This document shows positions 16,938 to 25,330 of a stretch of 40,672 nucleotides of DNA, in pieces. How positions within the stretch are numbered: the first letter of the stretch is position 1; each line of letters begins with the position of its first letter. Both the position numbers and the translations under genes were made by a program. The stretch comes from Parapedobacter sp. SGR-10. Lineage in GTDB: Bacteria; Bacteroidota; Bacteroidia; Sphingobacteriales; Sphingobacteriaceae. Under the pieces are notes generated by a model. The model was not told where the DNA came from and searched no databases. It saw only the letters and a program-made list of their open reading frames with translations. The DNA is taken from contig NZ_JAAJTJ010000033.1 of NCBI RefSeq assembly GCF_011030405.1, positions 1-40,672 on the forward strand. The letters run 5' to 3'.

Positions 16938-18731
16938 ATGGATAACTTCATTGTCTCAGCCCGTAAATACCGCCCTGTCACCTTCGATTCTGTCGTAGGG
17001 CAGCGACATATTACGAATACGCTAAAGAACGCCATCCACAACAATCAACTGGCCCAAGCCTTTTTGTTTTGCGGTCCACGCGGGGTCGGAAAGACTACCT
17101 GTGCGCGTATTTTGGCCAAGACAATCAATTGTGAACAGATCACTGACAAGACAGAGGCCTGTGGCGAATGTGCCAGCTGTCAGTCTTTCCAGAGCGGGGC
17201 CTCGTTCAGCATTCATGAATTGGATGCCGCTTCCAACAATTCGGTAGAGGATATCCGTAGCCTGATCGAACAGGTACGCATCCCTCCACAGACCGGAAAA
17301 TACAAAATCTACATCATAGATGAGGTACACATGTTGTCACAGGCAGCATTCAATGCTTTTCTTAAGACATTGGAAGAACCTCCCTCCTATGCCATCTTCA
17401 TCTTGGCGACCACGGAAAAACACAAGATATTGCCGACTATCCTGTCAAGGTGTCAGATATTTGACTTCAATCGCATCAAAGTGGAGGATATGGCAAACCA
17501 TTTGGCTTCCATTGCGGACAAAGAAGGCATAAGCTACGAGCAGGATGGTCTACATGTGATTGCCCAAAAAGCCGATGGAGGTCTGCGTGACGCCCTTTCT
17601 ATGTTTGACCAGATCGTCAGTTTTTCCGATCGTCAAGTTACTTATCAGGCTGTCATCGAAAACCTAAATATCCTCGATTACGAATATTACTTCCAGTTAT
17701 TAGAGGCCGTTGTCAAAGAACAAGCCGCAGAAGCCTTGTTGATCTTTGATACAATTCTAAACAGAGGGTTTGACGGTGGTCATTTTATGGCGGGCCTTTC
17801 AAATCATCTCCGCAATCTACTCGTCACCAAGGAACCCAAGACATTGAAACTACTGGAAGTAAGCGAAAACGTCAAAAAGCGTTACCTGGAACAGTCCGCC
17901 ACCATCAGCTCAGGACTGTTATTGTCAGCGATGAATATCGCCAATCAATGTGAGATCAACTACAGAACAAGCAAGAATCAACGTCTACAGGTTGAACTGG
18001 CCCTGTTAAAGATGTGCCACCTATCCTCGGCGATCAAGATGGCCGTACAAGGTGTATCGGTTCCTCCCGCAACGGAGCAAAAAAAAAAACTAGTTGATTA
18101 CACCGCACCTACAAAAACAGAACAACCTATCCCTGTATCTGTCGCCCGAGAGGAAGCGGCTCCCATAAAATCCCCGACAATACCTGCTCCGGCAGCGAAT
18201 ACTGTTGAACAACGTACTACAGAAGCTGCTCCCCCTAAACCCTACACTCCGGGCAAAGGATGGGGCAACATCAAATCAGCTGTCGCTGTGCCGAACCTGC
18301 AAACCGTCTTTGAAGAAACTGCGACAGGAGAAGGTGAGAAAGAAGAGCTCGTCGTCGGAAGTGAATACCAAGATGTCACCTTCAACAATTTCCTAGGCAA
18401 ATGGAGCACCTTTGCCGAGAAAATGAAAAACGAAAGCAGAATTACCATCTATACGATCATGACGGCTTCTACTCCACGTCTTGATGGAACGGTGATTGAA
18501 ATCGATGTGGAAAATATGGTGCAGATGGAACAGATCAAAGAGAGCAAGATCGATATCTTGAATTATCTGCGCGTGGAGCTTCGCAATTTTGCCCTGGATC
18601 TCAAAGCTGTACAGGTTGAGCAGACCCGATCCTTAAAACCTTATACATCACAGGAAAAATACCAAGCCATGGCGGCCAAGAATCCAGCCTTGGAGACACT
18701 GCGAAAAACATTCAACTTAGGCTTGAGCTGA
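16938..18731 (+). CDS. dnaX: DNA polymerase III subunits gamma and tau
   Basis: Clamp-loader ATPase of 597 residues that loads the sliding clamp and ties the polymerases together. Walker A is GPRGVGKTT (46-54), the zinc cysteines are Cys65, Cys75, Cys78 and Cys81, Walker B is IIDEVH (126-131), and the sensor-1 region ends in LSRCQIF. Clamp-loader domain III ends near residue 370, followed by a Pro/Ala-rich linker and the tau-specific C-terminus. The start MDNFIVSARKYRP at 16938 is set by the family and by the promoter five bases before it; an in-frame ATG 36 bases earlier precedes the -7 box. Codons 381-384 contain eleven A in a row with stops immediately in both other frames (see findings). 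Confidence 0.96.
   Translation: MDNFIVSARKYRPVTFDSVVGQRHITNTLKNAIHNNQLAQAFLFCGPRGVGKTTCARILAKTINCEQITDKTEACGECASCQSFQSGASFSIHELDAASNNSVEDIRSLIEQVRIPPQTGKYKIYIIDEVHMLSQAAFNAFLKTLEEPPSYAIFILATTEKHKILPTILSRCQIFDFNRIKVEDMANHLASIADKEGISYEQDGLHVIAQKADGGLRDALSMFDQIVSFSDRQVTYQAVIENLNILDYEYYFQLLEAVVKEQAAEALLIFDTILNRGFDGGHFMAGLSNHLRNLLVTKEPKTLKLLEVSENVKKRYLEQSATISSGLLLSAMNIANQCEINYRTSKNQRLQVELALLKMCHLSSAIKMAVQGVSVPPATEQKKKLVDYTAPTKTEQPIPVSVAREEAAPIKSPTIPAPAANTVEQRTTEAAPPKPYTPGKGWGNIKSAVAVPNLQTVFEETATGEGEKEELVVGSEYQDVTFNNFLGKWSTFAEKMKNESRITIYTIMTASTPRLDGTVIEIDVENMVQMEQIKESKIDILNYLRVELRNFALDLKAVQVEQTRSLKPYTSQEKYQAMAAKNPALETLRKTFNLGLS
18079..18089 (+). other. A11 homopolymer in dnaX, candidate slippage site
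   Basis: Eleven consecutive A follow a C in CAA-AAA-AAA-AAA-CTA. Loss of one A gives an immediate TAG after 384 residues; gain of one gives TGA after 386. Either product keeps clamp-loader domains I-III and lacks the tau tail. Confidence 0.6.
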
Positions 18732-18735
18732 CGAT

Positions 18736-18763
18736 GTACGGGCGAAACATTTTTCGCCCCTAC
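18736..18763. repeat. 28-bp palindromic element, GGGGCG variant, after dnaX
   Basis: A 28-base inverted repeat bounded by GTA and TAC with arms around GGGCGAAA and TTTCGCCC; the fourth and the thirteenth pairs are mismatched. Length, ends and position after a gene match the GTAGAGACG family found elsewhere in the window, so it is probably a diverged relative. It lies 5 bases after the dnaX stop and could act as terminator. Confidence 0.65.
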
Positions 18764-18800
18764 CTACATTTTTTGATTTATTAATTTTTAATTTGCGAAT

Positions 18801-19580
18801 ATGCAACATTTTCAACGAAGAGACAGAGGGGATAAAAAAGAGTCCAATCAGATGGTCTTTGGTATCCGGGCAGTCATAGAGGCTATAGACAGCGGCAAAG
18901 AGATCGAATCGATCTTTGTACAGCGGGGTCTCAGCGGTAGCCTATTCATGGAGCTGAAGGCCTTGTTGAAAGAACACAACATAGGATTCCAACAAGTACC
19001 GATAGAAAAACTCAACCGCATTACACGCAAAAACCATCAAGGTGTCATCGCGGTCATATCACCGATCACTTACCACAATATTGAAGATCTGCTACCTATC
19101 CTATACGAACGAGGCGAAGTACCCTTGCTCTTGATGCTGGACGGTGTGACGGATGTGCGCAATATGGGTGCTATAGCCCGTACGGCAGAGTGTGCCGGTG
19201 TACACGCCCTTATCGTACCTCAGAAAGGTTCGGCCGAAATCAATCCGGATGCGATCAAAACTTCTGCCGGGGCATTGTACAAAATTCCTGTATGTCGTCA
19301 GGATTCACTGGGCAAGACCGGTCGTTTTTTGATTGATTCAGGTATACAGTTGGTGGTCGGCACCGAAAAAACCGATTCTTCTATCTACGATGTAGATTAT
19401 ACTGTACCTACCTGTATCATTATGGGTGCCGAAGATATAGGCGTTTCGAATGACTTGATACGCATTTCGGACAAACTGGCACGAATTCCAATGTTTGGGG
19501 AGATCAAATCGTTGAACGTATCCGTATCTGCCGGAGTCGTCATCTACGAAGCTATTCGACAGCGTGGGTTGGAAAAATAA
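18801..19580 (+). CDS. rlmB: 23S rRNA 2'-O-ribose methyltransferase, TrmH/RlmB family
   Basis: SPOUT-class methyltransferase of 259 residues, likely the enzyme that methylates G2251 of 23S rRNA. An N-terminal substrate-binding domain (MVFGIRAVIEAI... KNHQGVIAV) precedes the knotted SAM domain. The three SpoU motifs are visible: VRNMGAIARTAE, the loop IIMGAEDIGVS, and SLNVSVSAGVVIYEAIRQ. The N-terminus has an extra charged stretch (RRDRGDKKESN). Other TrmH paralogues exist in bacteria, so the exact target base is inferred. It is convergent with the MscS gene; the 36 bases between the stops hold a 28-bp palindrome. Confidence 0.88.
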   Translation: MQHFQRRDRGDKKESNQMVFGIRAVIEAIDSGKEIESIFVQRGLSGSLFMELKALLKEHNIGFQQVPIEKLNRITRKNHQGVIAVISPITYHNIEDLLPILYERGEVPLLLMLDGVTDVRNMGAIARTAECAGVHALIVPQKGSAEINPDAIKTSAGALYKIPVCRQDSLGKTGRFLIDSGIQLVVGTEKTDSSIYDVDYTVPTCIIMGAEDIGVSNDLIRISDKLARIPMFGEIKSLNVSVSAGVVIYEAIRQRGLEK

Positions 19581-19581
19581 A

Positions 19582-19609
19582 GTAGAGACGCATAATTATG
19601 CGTCTCTAC
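19582..19609. repeat. 28-bp palindromic repeat (GTAGAGACG family), between rlmB and mscS
   Basis: Perfect 28-base palindrome: outer arm GTAGAGACG with inner half CATAA. It begins two bases after the rlmB stop and ends seven before the stop of the convergent channel gene, so it may end transcription of both. Confidence 0.85.
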
Positions 19610-19616
19610 CAATGTA

Positions 19617-20945
19617 TTAATCATGAAGCTTTCCAACCATCAGTTGCAAATGCCTCAAATCATCCGAAGCCGGAGCTTCATATACCTCCAAATGAAAATA
19701 TTTGATGGCAGCAAATAAGTGATCAAAGATATCTGCCATAATCTCTTCGAAAACTGCCCAGCGTATATCATTCGTAAACATATACAGCTCAATGGGGAGA
19801 CCCGTTTCAGCCGGAGCCAATTGGCGTACCAATAAGGTCATACCTTGATGTATACGTGGATTTTGCCGGGCATAGGCCATAATATAAGCCCTAAATAGCC
19901 CTACATTCGTCATACGTCGTCCATTGATAGGCATGGAGGCATCGGCCCGCGTACTTTCATTGTAGGCTTTGATTTCCTCCCGTCTTTTTTCAATATAGTC
20001 AGAAAGGATAGCGATAGCATGCAATTTTTCGATCTCCTCTTCCGTCAAAAACCGAATAGTTGATATTTTGACATGTATCGCACGTTTGATACGTCTACCT
20101 CCCGAAGCCTGCATACCACGCCAATTCTTGAACGAATCAGCAAGCAGAAGATGGGTTGGGATCGTCGTGATGGTCTTATCCCAATTCTGTACCTTAATAT
20201 TGTTCAGATTGATCTCGATGACATCACCGTCAGCACCGTATTTGGGCATTTCGATCCAGTCGCCCACACGGATAGAATCATTGGCAGAAACTTGTACACT
20301 CGCCACAAAGCCCAAGATGGTATCCTTGAATATCAACATCAGAATAGCCGATGCCGCACCGAGAGAAGCTAAGAACGTCCATGGCGAATTGCCGGTAATG
20401 ATGGAAAAGATAATCGTTCCTCCGACAAAGAGCAGGAAAATCTCAAAGACCTGTAGATAGCTGTCCAGTGGTTTGTCCGAGAATGCCGGTTTTGTTCGGG
20501 CAATATCCCGGATCACCTTAAAGATAGACCGAATGATCATCAATAACGTAACGACCATCAAGATATCGACAAAGGTCACCAATACTCCAACCAAGGGAGG
20601 ATACCCCTGAAAAACCACTGGAATGAGGTATTTCGTCACAGACAGCGGAATATATCGACCTATATAAACGAGTGTCTTGTTCTGGATCAAAAAATCATCA
20701 AAGTTATTCTTTGTTCTTCGGATGATTTTTACGACAAGATTGATGATCAGCTTATTGGTAATAAAATCGACCACAAGCAATACGACAATAAGGACAGCAA
20801 CCCAGATAGCCGTGTTGACGATATGAGCCAGTTGCTCAGAAAGATGCCATTGTTCAAGCTTTTTGAACGTGTAGCTGTAGAGTTGGTTATGGTCAATCGG
20901 GGATAGGTTTTCAAGAATGTGTTGTGATGTTTCGCTTAAATTCAT
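19617..20945 (-). CDS. Mechanosensitive ion channel, MscS family (YbdG-like)
   Basis: Inner-membrane channel of 442 residues that opens on hypo-osmotic stress. About five hydrophobic segments lie in the first ~210 residues, followed by the MscS pore helix and beta domain: LGAASAILMLIFKDTILGFVASVQVSANDSIRVGDWIEM contains the glycine- and alanine-rich TM3 and the hallmark VGDWIEMP, then IPTHLLLADSFKNW. Length and the C-terminal region resemble E. coli YbdG (MscM) rather than the short MscS. No partner gene adjoins it. The start ATG at 20945 gives a short soluble N-terminus. Confidence 0.88.
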   Translation of the reverse strand: MNLSETSQHILENLSPIDHNQLYSYTFKKLEQWHLSEQLAHIVNTAIWVAVLIVVLLVVDFITNKLIINLVVKIIRRTKNNFDDFLIQNKTLVYIGRYIPLSVTKYLIPVVFQGYPPLVGVLVTFVDILMVVTLLMIIRSIFKVIRDIARTKPAFSDKPLDSYLQVFEIFLLFVGGTIIFSIITGNSPWTFLASLGAASAILMLIFKDTILGFVASVQVSANDSIRVGDWIEMPKYGADGDVIEINLNNIKVQNWDKTITTIPTHLLLADSFKNWRGMQASGGRRIKRAIHVKISTIRFLTEEEIEKLHAIAILSDYIEKRREEIKAYNESTRADASMPINGRRMTNVGLFRAYIMAYARQNPRIHQGMTLLVRQLAPAETGLPIELYMFTNDIRWAVFEEIMADIFDHLFAAIKYFHLEVYEAPASDDLRHLQLMVGKLHD

Positions 20946-20961
20946 CTCACGAAAGTAATAA

Positions 20962-20996
20962 AAAAAGGTGGGTTAGCCAAGCCAACCCACCTTTTT
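20962..20996 (-). terminator. Intrinsic terminator of the DEAD-box helicase gene
   Basis: Arms AAAAAGGTGGGTT (20962-20974) and its complement (20984-20996) form a 13-bp stem with a 9-nt loop, 19 bases after the helicase stop on the minus strand, with a T run on that strand. It also lies upstream of the channel gene, separating the two. Confidence 0.88.
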
Positions 20997-21015
20997 CGTA
21001 TGCTATATAGCCAGA

Positions 21016-22827
21016 TTAATACCGACTTTTTGATTCACGGCGTTTGCCAGAGAAATCACGGAAATCCTTGTTATAGCTTCGTCCACGGTCACTTCCACCA
21101 CTTCTGCGGTCTCTGTCTCTACCACTATCCCGGCTTCTTCCCCGATCTCTATCGCCTCCCCCGAACGAACGTCTGCCCCTGTCGGAACGACCTCCCTCAG
21201 AGACTTCGATACGTACCTGACGGCCATTGAAATCAACGGCTTTAAAACCTTGGAATACCTTGTCGACATCATGGTCTTGTACTTCGAAGAAAGTGAAGAC
21301 ACCCTTCATGTCAATCTTCCCAACAGATTTTCCGGGGATATTTGCATTGTTGCAAATAAAGCCCAACATATCACCTCTACTGAATTCATCCACTGCACCA
21401 AGGTTGATGAATAGACGAGTGTATCCATTGGAAGCCGAACGGCCTCCTCTATCACGTCCTCTATCCTCTCTGTCACGTTCGCCTCTACCGCTCTCACGGG
21501 CATCAACGTTCAAATCGGGCGCATTCTTATAATAATCCAAGAAACGGTTGAACTCCAAGGAAGCAAAACGCTTGATGATATCCTCTTTGGACAGGTCTTG
21601 TAATGACTCTACAATGGCAGGCATATACTGATCGATCTGTTCATCGTTGACCGCAACATTGTGGATCTTGTTTACAATCGCAAACAATTGTTTTTCGCAA
21701 ACCTCTGTTCCTTGGGGAACTAATTTTTTCTCGAAAGGTTTACCAATTATTTTTTCAATGCGTCTGATTTTACCTAATTCTTTGACATTGATCAAAGAGA
21801 GTGAAACTCCTGTTTTTCCCGCACGGGCTGTACGGCCAGAGCGGTGTGTATAGTTTTCTACCTCATCGGGCAAAGAGTAGTTGATGACGTGTGTGACATT
21901 GTTCACATCAATACCACGGGCAGCCACATCGGTAGCAACAAGCAGTTGTAGATTGCGCTCACGGTAGCGTTTCATGACTTTGTCACGTTGCTGCTGTGAT
22001 AGATCTCCATGCAACGAATCGGCATTGTAACCGTCCTTGATCAAGGCTTCGGCAATGTCTTGGGTTTCGATCTTTGTACGGCAGAAAACAATACCGAATA
22101 TATCGGGATTTGAGTCTACGATACGCTTGAATGCCGCGTATTTATCTCTGGCTTTGATCAGATAATACTGGTGTTCGATGTTCACATTTCCGGTATTTTT
22201 CGTACCAACGGTCAACTCGAATGGATTGGTCATATAGTTTTGGGCTATACGACGTACCTCTTTTGGCATGGTCGCCGAAAAGAGCCAGGTTTTCTTGTCA
22301 TCGGGTGTTTCCGAAAGGATGCTGTTGATGTCCTCTTGGAATCCCATGTTCAACATTTCGTCAGCTTCGTCCAAGACGACATATCTGACATCGGAAAAGT
22401 CAATGGCTTTGCGATTGATGATGTCGAGCATCCTTCCAGGAGTCGCTACGACAATCTGTACACCACGACGGATCTGACGCAACTGGTCAGAGATGTTTGC
22501 ACCGCCGTACACGGCGACGACATGCACGTCATCTATGTATTTTGCATACTTTTCCAAATCTTTGGCGATCTGCAAACATAGTTCACGTGTTGGGCATAAT
22601 ACCAACGCTTGAGGATGTCTTTGAGAAAAATCAAGCTGTTCTAACAATGGGAGACCAAATGCCGCAGTCTTCCCGGTACCGGTTTGGGCTAATCCGACAA
22701 AATCGTCGTTACCAGTCAATAACACAGGAATGGCTTTTTCCTGAATAGGAGAAGGTTTTTCGAAACCTAGCTCAGTGATGGCATTAACAACTTCATGACG
22801 GATTCCCAGTTCTAAAAATGGGTTCAT
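21016..22827 (-). CDS. DEAD-box ATP-dependent RNA helicase, DeaD/CsdA type
   Basis: Helicase of 603 residues for ribosome assembly, RNA decay or cold adaptation. The Q motif GFEKPSPIQ (21-29), Walker A AQTGTGKT (47-54), the DEAD box in VVLDEADEML, SAT in LFSATMP and HRSGRTARAGKTG are all present. After the helicase core comes a DbpA-like RNA-binding domain (YTRLFINLGAVDEFSRGD...GFKAVDFNGRQVRIEV), then a tail rich in Arg, Gly, Asp and Ser. I use ATG 22827 (MNPFLELGI), as the 21 extra upstream codons look unlike the family and cover a leader hairpin. A -7 box TACCTTTG lies on the minus strand at 22868-22875, giving a leader of about 35 bases. Confidence 0.95.
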   Translation of the reverse strand: MNPFLELGIRHEVVNAITELGFEKPSPIQEKAIPVLLTGNDDFVGLAQTGTGKTAAFGLPLLEQLDFSQRHPQALVLCPTRELCLQIAKDLEKYAKYIDDVHVVAVYGGANISDQLRQIRRGVQIVVATPGRMLDIINRKAIDFSDVRYVVLDEADEMLNMGFQEDINSILSETPDDKKTWLFSATMPKEVRRIAQNYMTNPFELTVGTKNTGNVNIEHQYYLIKARDKYAAFKRIVDSNPDIFGIVFCRTKIETQDIAEALIKDGYNADSLHGDLSQQQRDKVMKRYRERNLQLLVATDVAARGIDVNNVTHVINYSLPDEVENYTHRSGRTARAGKTGVSLSLINVKELGKIRRIEKIIGKPFEKKLVPQGTEVCEKQLFAIVNKIHNVAVNDEQIDQYMPAIVESLQDLSKEDIIKRFASLEFNRFLDYYKNAPDLNVDARESGRGERDREDRGRDRGGRSASNGYTRLFINLGAVDEFSRGDMLGFICNNANIPGKSVGKIDMKGVFTFFEVQDHDVDKVFQGFKAVDFNGRQVRIEVSEGGRSDRGRRSFGGGDRDRGRSRDSGRDRDRRSGGSDRGRSYNKDFRDFSGKRRESKSRY

Positions 22828-22843
22828 GAAATAAATTATACAA

Positions 22844-22859
22844 TAGGCACTATTGCCTA
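22844..22859 (-). other. Small hairpin in the leader of the DEAD-box helicase mRNA
   Basis: TAGGCA at 22844-22849 pairs with TGCCTA at 22854-22859 across a 4-nt loop, 17 bases before the ATG and just inside the transcript predicted from the -7 box at 22868-22875. It could affect translation with temperature, but the stem is only 6 bp. Confidence 0.4.
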
Positions 22860-22990
22860 AGGCGCTGCAAAGGTACGAACAAGAATCCATAATTCCTAAT
22901 GTTTCAGGAGATTAGTGAGATAGACGCCCCCCGCTTATGATAGATAAATAAAAAAATAAAATCAATTTTTCATAATACCCTTATTTTTCA

Positions 22991-22998
22991 TAGGTTTG
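22991..22998 (+). promoter_or_regulatory. -7 box of the amino-acid permease gene
   Basis: TAGGTTTG fits the TAnnTTTG consensus and lies 25 bases before the ATG at 23024. A T-rich stretch 20 bases upstream (22966-22970) is a weak -33 element. Confidence 0.5.
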
Positions 22999-23023
22999 GG
23001 ACAGAAAAAACGAAATCTAAATT

Positions 23024-24505
23024 ATGTGGTATAAAAAATCTATTGCAAAGCTCGTCGCTGAAGCAGAACAAAGTGGCGAAGGAACACTCAAAAGAACTTT
23101 ATCCAGCACCGGTTTAGTGGCTTTGGGTGTTGGAGCGATCATTGGGGCCGGTTTATTTTCCTTGACCGGTATAGCGGCCGCCGAAAACGCGGGGCCGGCG
23201 GTGATGCTCTCCTTTATCGTTGCGGCAGTAGGCTGTGCCTTTGCAGGTTTGTGTTATGCTGAGTTTGCCTCCATGATTCCGGTAGCGGGAAGTGCATACA
23301 CGTATTCGTATGCAACCATGGGTGAGTTTATGGCCTGGATCATTGGCTGGGATCTCGTACTGGAATATGCCTTAGCGGCAGCTACGGTCGCCGCCAGTTG
23401 GTCACAATATTTCAATCAGCTTCTGGCTATATTTGGTTGGCAACTGCCTCCAGAACTCCTATATGGTCCGTGGGAAGGCGGCATGGTCAATCTACCGGCT
23501 ATTATTATCGTCTGTCTATTGTCCCTGTTGCTGATGAGGGGAACACAGGAATCTTCTTTTGTCAACAATATCCTCGTCATCTTAAAAGTCGGTGTGGTAT
23601 TGCTGTTCATTGCTTTAGGATGGCAGTTTATCAATCCGGCAAACCATACTCCTTTCATCCCGGTCAACGAAGGCGAAGAGCTATTGAAGCAAGGAAAGAT
23701 CGGCATGTTCGATTTCTTTAAGGAAGGCTATTTTGGGCATTACGGGATCAGTGGTGTACTCCGTGCAGCAGGTGTTGTATTCTTTGCCTTTATTGGTTTT
23801 GATGCCGTCAGTACGGCTGCCCAAGAGGCCAAAAACCCCAAAAAGGGTATGCCTATCGGTATCATTGGCTCTTTGATTATATGTACTATTTTGTACGTGT
23901 TGTTCTCCTACGTCATGACAGGTCTGGAACATTATTCCGCCTTTAAAGGAGATGCCAAACCCGTAGCGACAGCCTTTGCCAAGACAGGATACCATTTCTT
24001 AAATACAGCAATGATCGTGACGATCATTGCCGGATATACCTCGGTGATTCTGGTCATGCTATTGGGCCAAAGCCGGGTGTTTTACACGATGAGCAAGGAC
24101 GGCTTATTACCCAAGATTTTCTCCGACCTGTCAAAACGTCAAACGCCTTGGAAAACCAACCTGATTTTCATGATCTTCGTCAGCATTTTTGCAGGATTTG
24201 TGCCTGTGTCAGATTTGGGTCACATGGTGAGTATAGGTACTTTGTTTGCATTTACCTTGGTATGTATAGGCGTGATTGTCCTGCGCAAGAAAAACCCACT
24301 GGCCGAGCGCCCCTTCAAGACACCTTTGGTACCTTTGATACCTATTTTGGGTGTACTGGTATGTGTGCTGATGATGGCCTCCCTACCGATAGAAAGCTGG
24401 GAGCGTCTAGCGATCTGGATGGCTGTGGGCGTGATTATTTATTTTGCGTATGGCAAAAAACACAGTGTCCTCAAGAAGGAAATAGAAGCTGAAAAATTGA
24501 AATAA
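23024..24505 (+). CDS. APC-family amino-acid permease (cationic amino-acid transporter-like)
   Basis: Inner-membrane transporter of 493 residues with about twelve hydrophobic segments. The APC unwound helix-1 motif GVGAIIGAGLF (about residues 36-46) and the loop EFASMIPVAGSAYTYSYATMGE are characteristic of the CAT subgroup (amino acid/polyamine/organocation superfamily), as is FFAFIGFDAVSTAAQEAKNPKKGMPIGI. The substrate is probably a cationic or branched amino acid but cannot be fixed from sequence. It is monocistronic, divergent from the helicase gene, and followed by two palindromes in a row. Confidence 0.9.
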   Translation: MWYKKSIAKLVAEAEQSGEGTLKRTLSSTGLVALGVGAIIGAGLFSLTGIAAAENAGPAVMLSFIVAAVGCAFAGLCYAEFASMIPVAGSAYTYSYATMGEFMAWIIGWDLVLEYALAAATVAASWSQYFNQLLAIFGWQLPPELLYGPWEGGMVNLPAIIIVCLLSLLLMRGTQESSFVNNILVILKVGVVLLFIALGWQFINPANHTPFIPVNEGEELLKQGKIGMFDFFKEGYFGHYGISGVLRAAGVVFFAFIGFDAVSTAAQEAKNPKKGMPIGIIGSLIICTILYVLFSYVMTGLEHYSAFKGDAKPVATAFAKTGYHFLNTAMIVTIIAGYTSVILVMLLGQSRVFYTMSKDGLLPKIFSDLSKRQTPWKTNLIFMIFVSIFAGFVPVSDLGHMVSIGTLFAFTLVCIGVIVLRKKNPLAERPFKTPLVPLIPILGVLVCVLMMASLPIESWERLAIWMAVGVIIYFAYGKKHSVLKKEIEAEKLK

Positions 24506-24513
24506 AGAATATG

Positions 24514-24541
24514 GTAGAGACGTAAGATCTTACGTCTCTAC
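24514..24541. repeat. 28-bp palindromic repeat (GTAGAGACG family), after the permease gene
   Basis: Perfect 28-base palindrome with outer arm GTAGAGACG and inner half TAAGA. It begins nine bases after the permease stop and is followed five bases later by a second hairpin. Confidence 0.85.
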
Positions 24542-24545
24542 CTAA

Positions 24546-24579
24546 AAAACCTATAAGGTGTTGACACCCTATAGGTTTT
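24546..24579. terminator. Hairpin of the ACCTATAAG type between permease and YceI genes
   Basis: Arms 24546-24560 and 24565-24579 form a 15-bp stem with one A-C mismatch and a TTGA loop, with A and T runs at the ends. It sits between two convergent genes and can serve both. It shares the outer arms ACCTATAAG and CTATAGGT and a central TTGA with the terminator at 12566-12600. Confidence 0.8.
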
Positions 24580-24619
24580 AACAAAAAAATGAAGACTGAT
24601 TATGAAAAAATCTTTTTTA

Positions 24620-25228
24620 TCATTCCGCCAATCGCAAGCTAAAGTTGACATCAAAATTGTCTCTTACCTTGATCAGTCCTCCGATCTTATGTGGCGGAGT
24701 TAATTCAAAATCTGAAAAAGTAAACAATCTTCCTCCTTCTAATAACAACCCTTCTTTGGTACGGGTCAACGCATACTTCAGATTGAAGTTTTTACGCTTT
24801 CCCGCCAATTCGATCAAAACCGTGCCATTGATCGTCTCACTGTTGGCCCCCATTTGAGGCATCCTGTCCAGACTAACAAAATGAATTGTCAAAGTAGGGT
24901 ATTGATCAGCTTTTAAGGTATTTCTCAAATCCTTGTTCAACATTCTATTTTTACAGTCTAGCTGGTTGATTGCAATGGATATAGAACCTTTGAGGCTAAC
25001 TTTTCCCTGTCCGGCAGTCCCTTCGATAGGTTTGGATTTGAACGCTCCCGTAGATGCACAGCCGAAAGTATTGACATTGGAACTTCCATGAATCATGATA
25101 GAACTGTTTGGCAGGACATTCCATACAAAAGAGTCCTTGCTTTGTGCCAATCCTCGTGGGCAGAGACTTAAAAAGCTCAAGCAGAACAGAAAATAAAATA
25201 TTCTTTGTATGCTAATATTGGAATTCAT
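24620..25228 (-). CDS. YceI-like family protein, exported
   Basis: A 202-residue protein with an N-terminal signal peptide (to about residue 29, LAQS) and the YceI lipocalin-like beta-barrel: GSSNVNTFGC at the start of the barrel, LRNTLKADQYPTLTIHF in the middle, and FSDFELTPPHKIGGLIKVRDNFDVNFSL at the end. YceI proteins bind long isoprenoid-type lipids in the periplasm. It is the last gene of a run with a porin-like protein and a second YceI gene. The barrel is more diverged than the first copy. A 102-base gap before it contains a hairpin, so its expression may differ from the genes upstream. Confidence 0.8.
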   Translation of the reverse strand: MNSNISIQRIFYFLFCLSFLSLCPRGLAQSKDSFVWNVLPNSSIMIHGSSNVNTFGCASTGAFKSKPIEGTAGQGKVSLKGSISIAINQLDCKNRMLNKDLRNTLKADQYPTLTIHFVSLDRMPQMGANSETINGTVLIELAGKRKNFNLKYALTRTKEGLLLEGGRLFTFSDFELTPPHKIGGLIKVRDNFDVNFSLRLAE

Positions 25229-25275
25229 CCTTCTGTGCCGTTTACTTTAGGGCGATGTCTTGAATGATAAATCAA

Positions 25276-25301
25276 GCATTGGCAGAATATCTGCACAATG
25301 C
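25276..25301 (-). other. Intercistronic hairpin between porin and second YceI gene
   Basis: GCATTGGCAG (25276-25285) pairs with CTGC and CAATGC (25291-25301) in a 10-bp stem with one bulged base and a 5-nt loop. There is no T run, so it may be a processing or stability element rather than a terminator. Confidence 0.5.
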
Positions 25302-25330
25302 CTGACATTATAAAACACTCGGATTATGTG

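Noticed and set aside
18079..18089. The A11 run as a sequencing error or a broken gene
   Set aside because: The frame is open and family-like on both sides with exactly eleven A, so dnaX is intact as given; homopolymer length should still be confirmed from raw reads.
22828..22890. Upstream start for the DEAD-box helicase
   Set aside because: The added residues are Cys- and Tyr-rich, unlike the family, and cover a leader hairpin and the -7 box.
25280..25294. A plus-strand TTGGCA-N7-CTGC motif with sigma-54 spacing
   Set aside because: It is part of a hairpin, its -12 box is CTGC rather than TTGC, and it would only drive antisense RNA into the porin gene.
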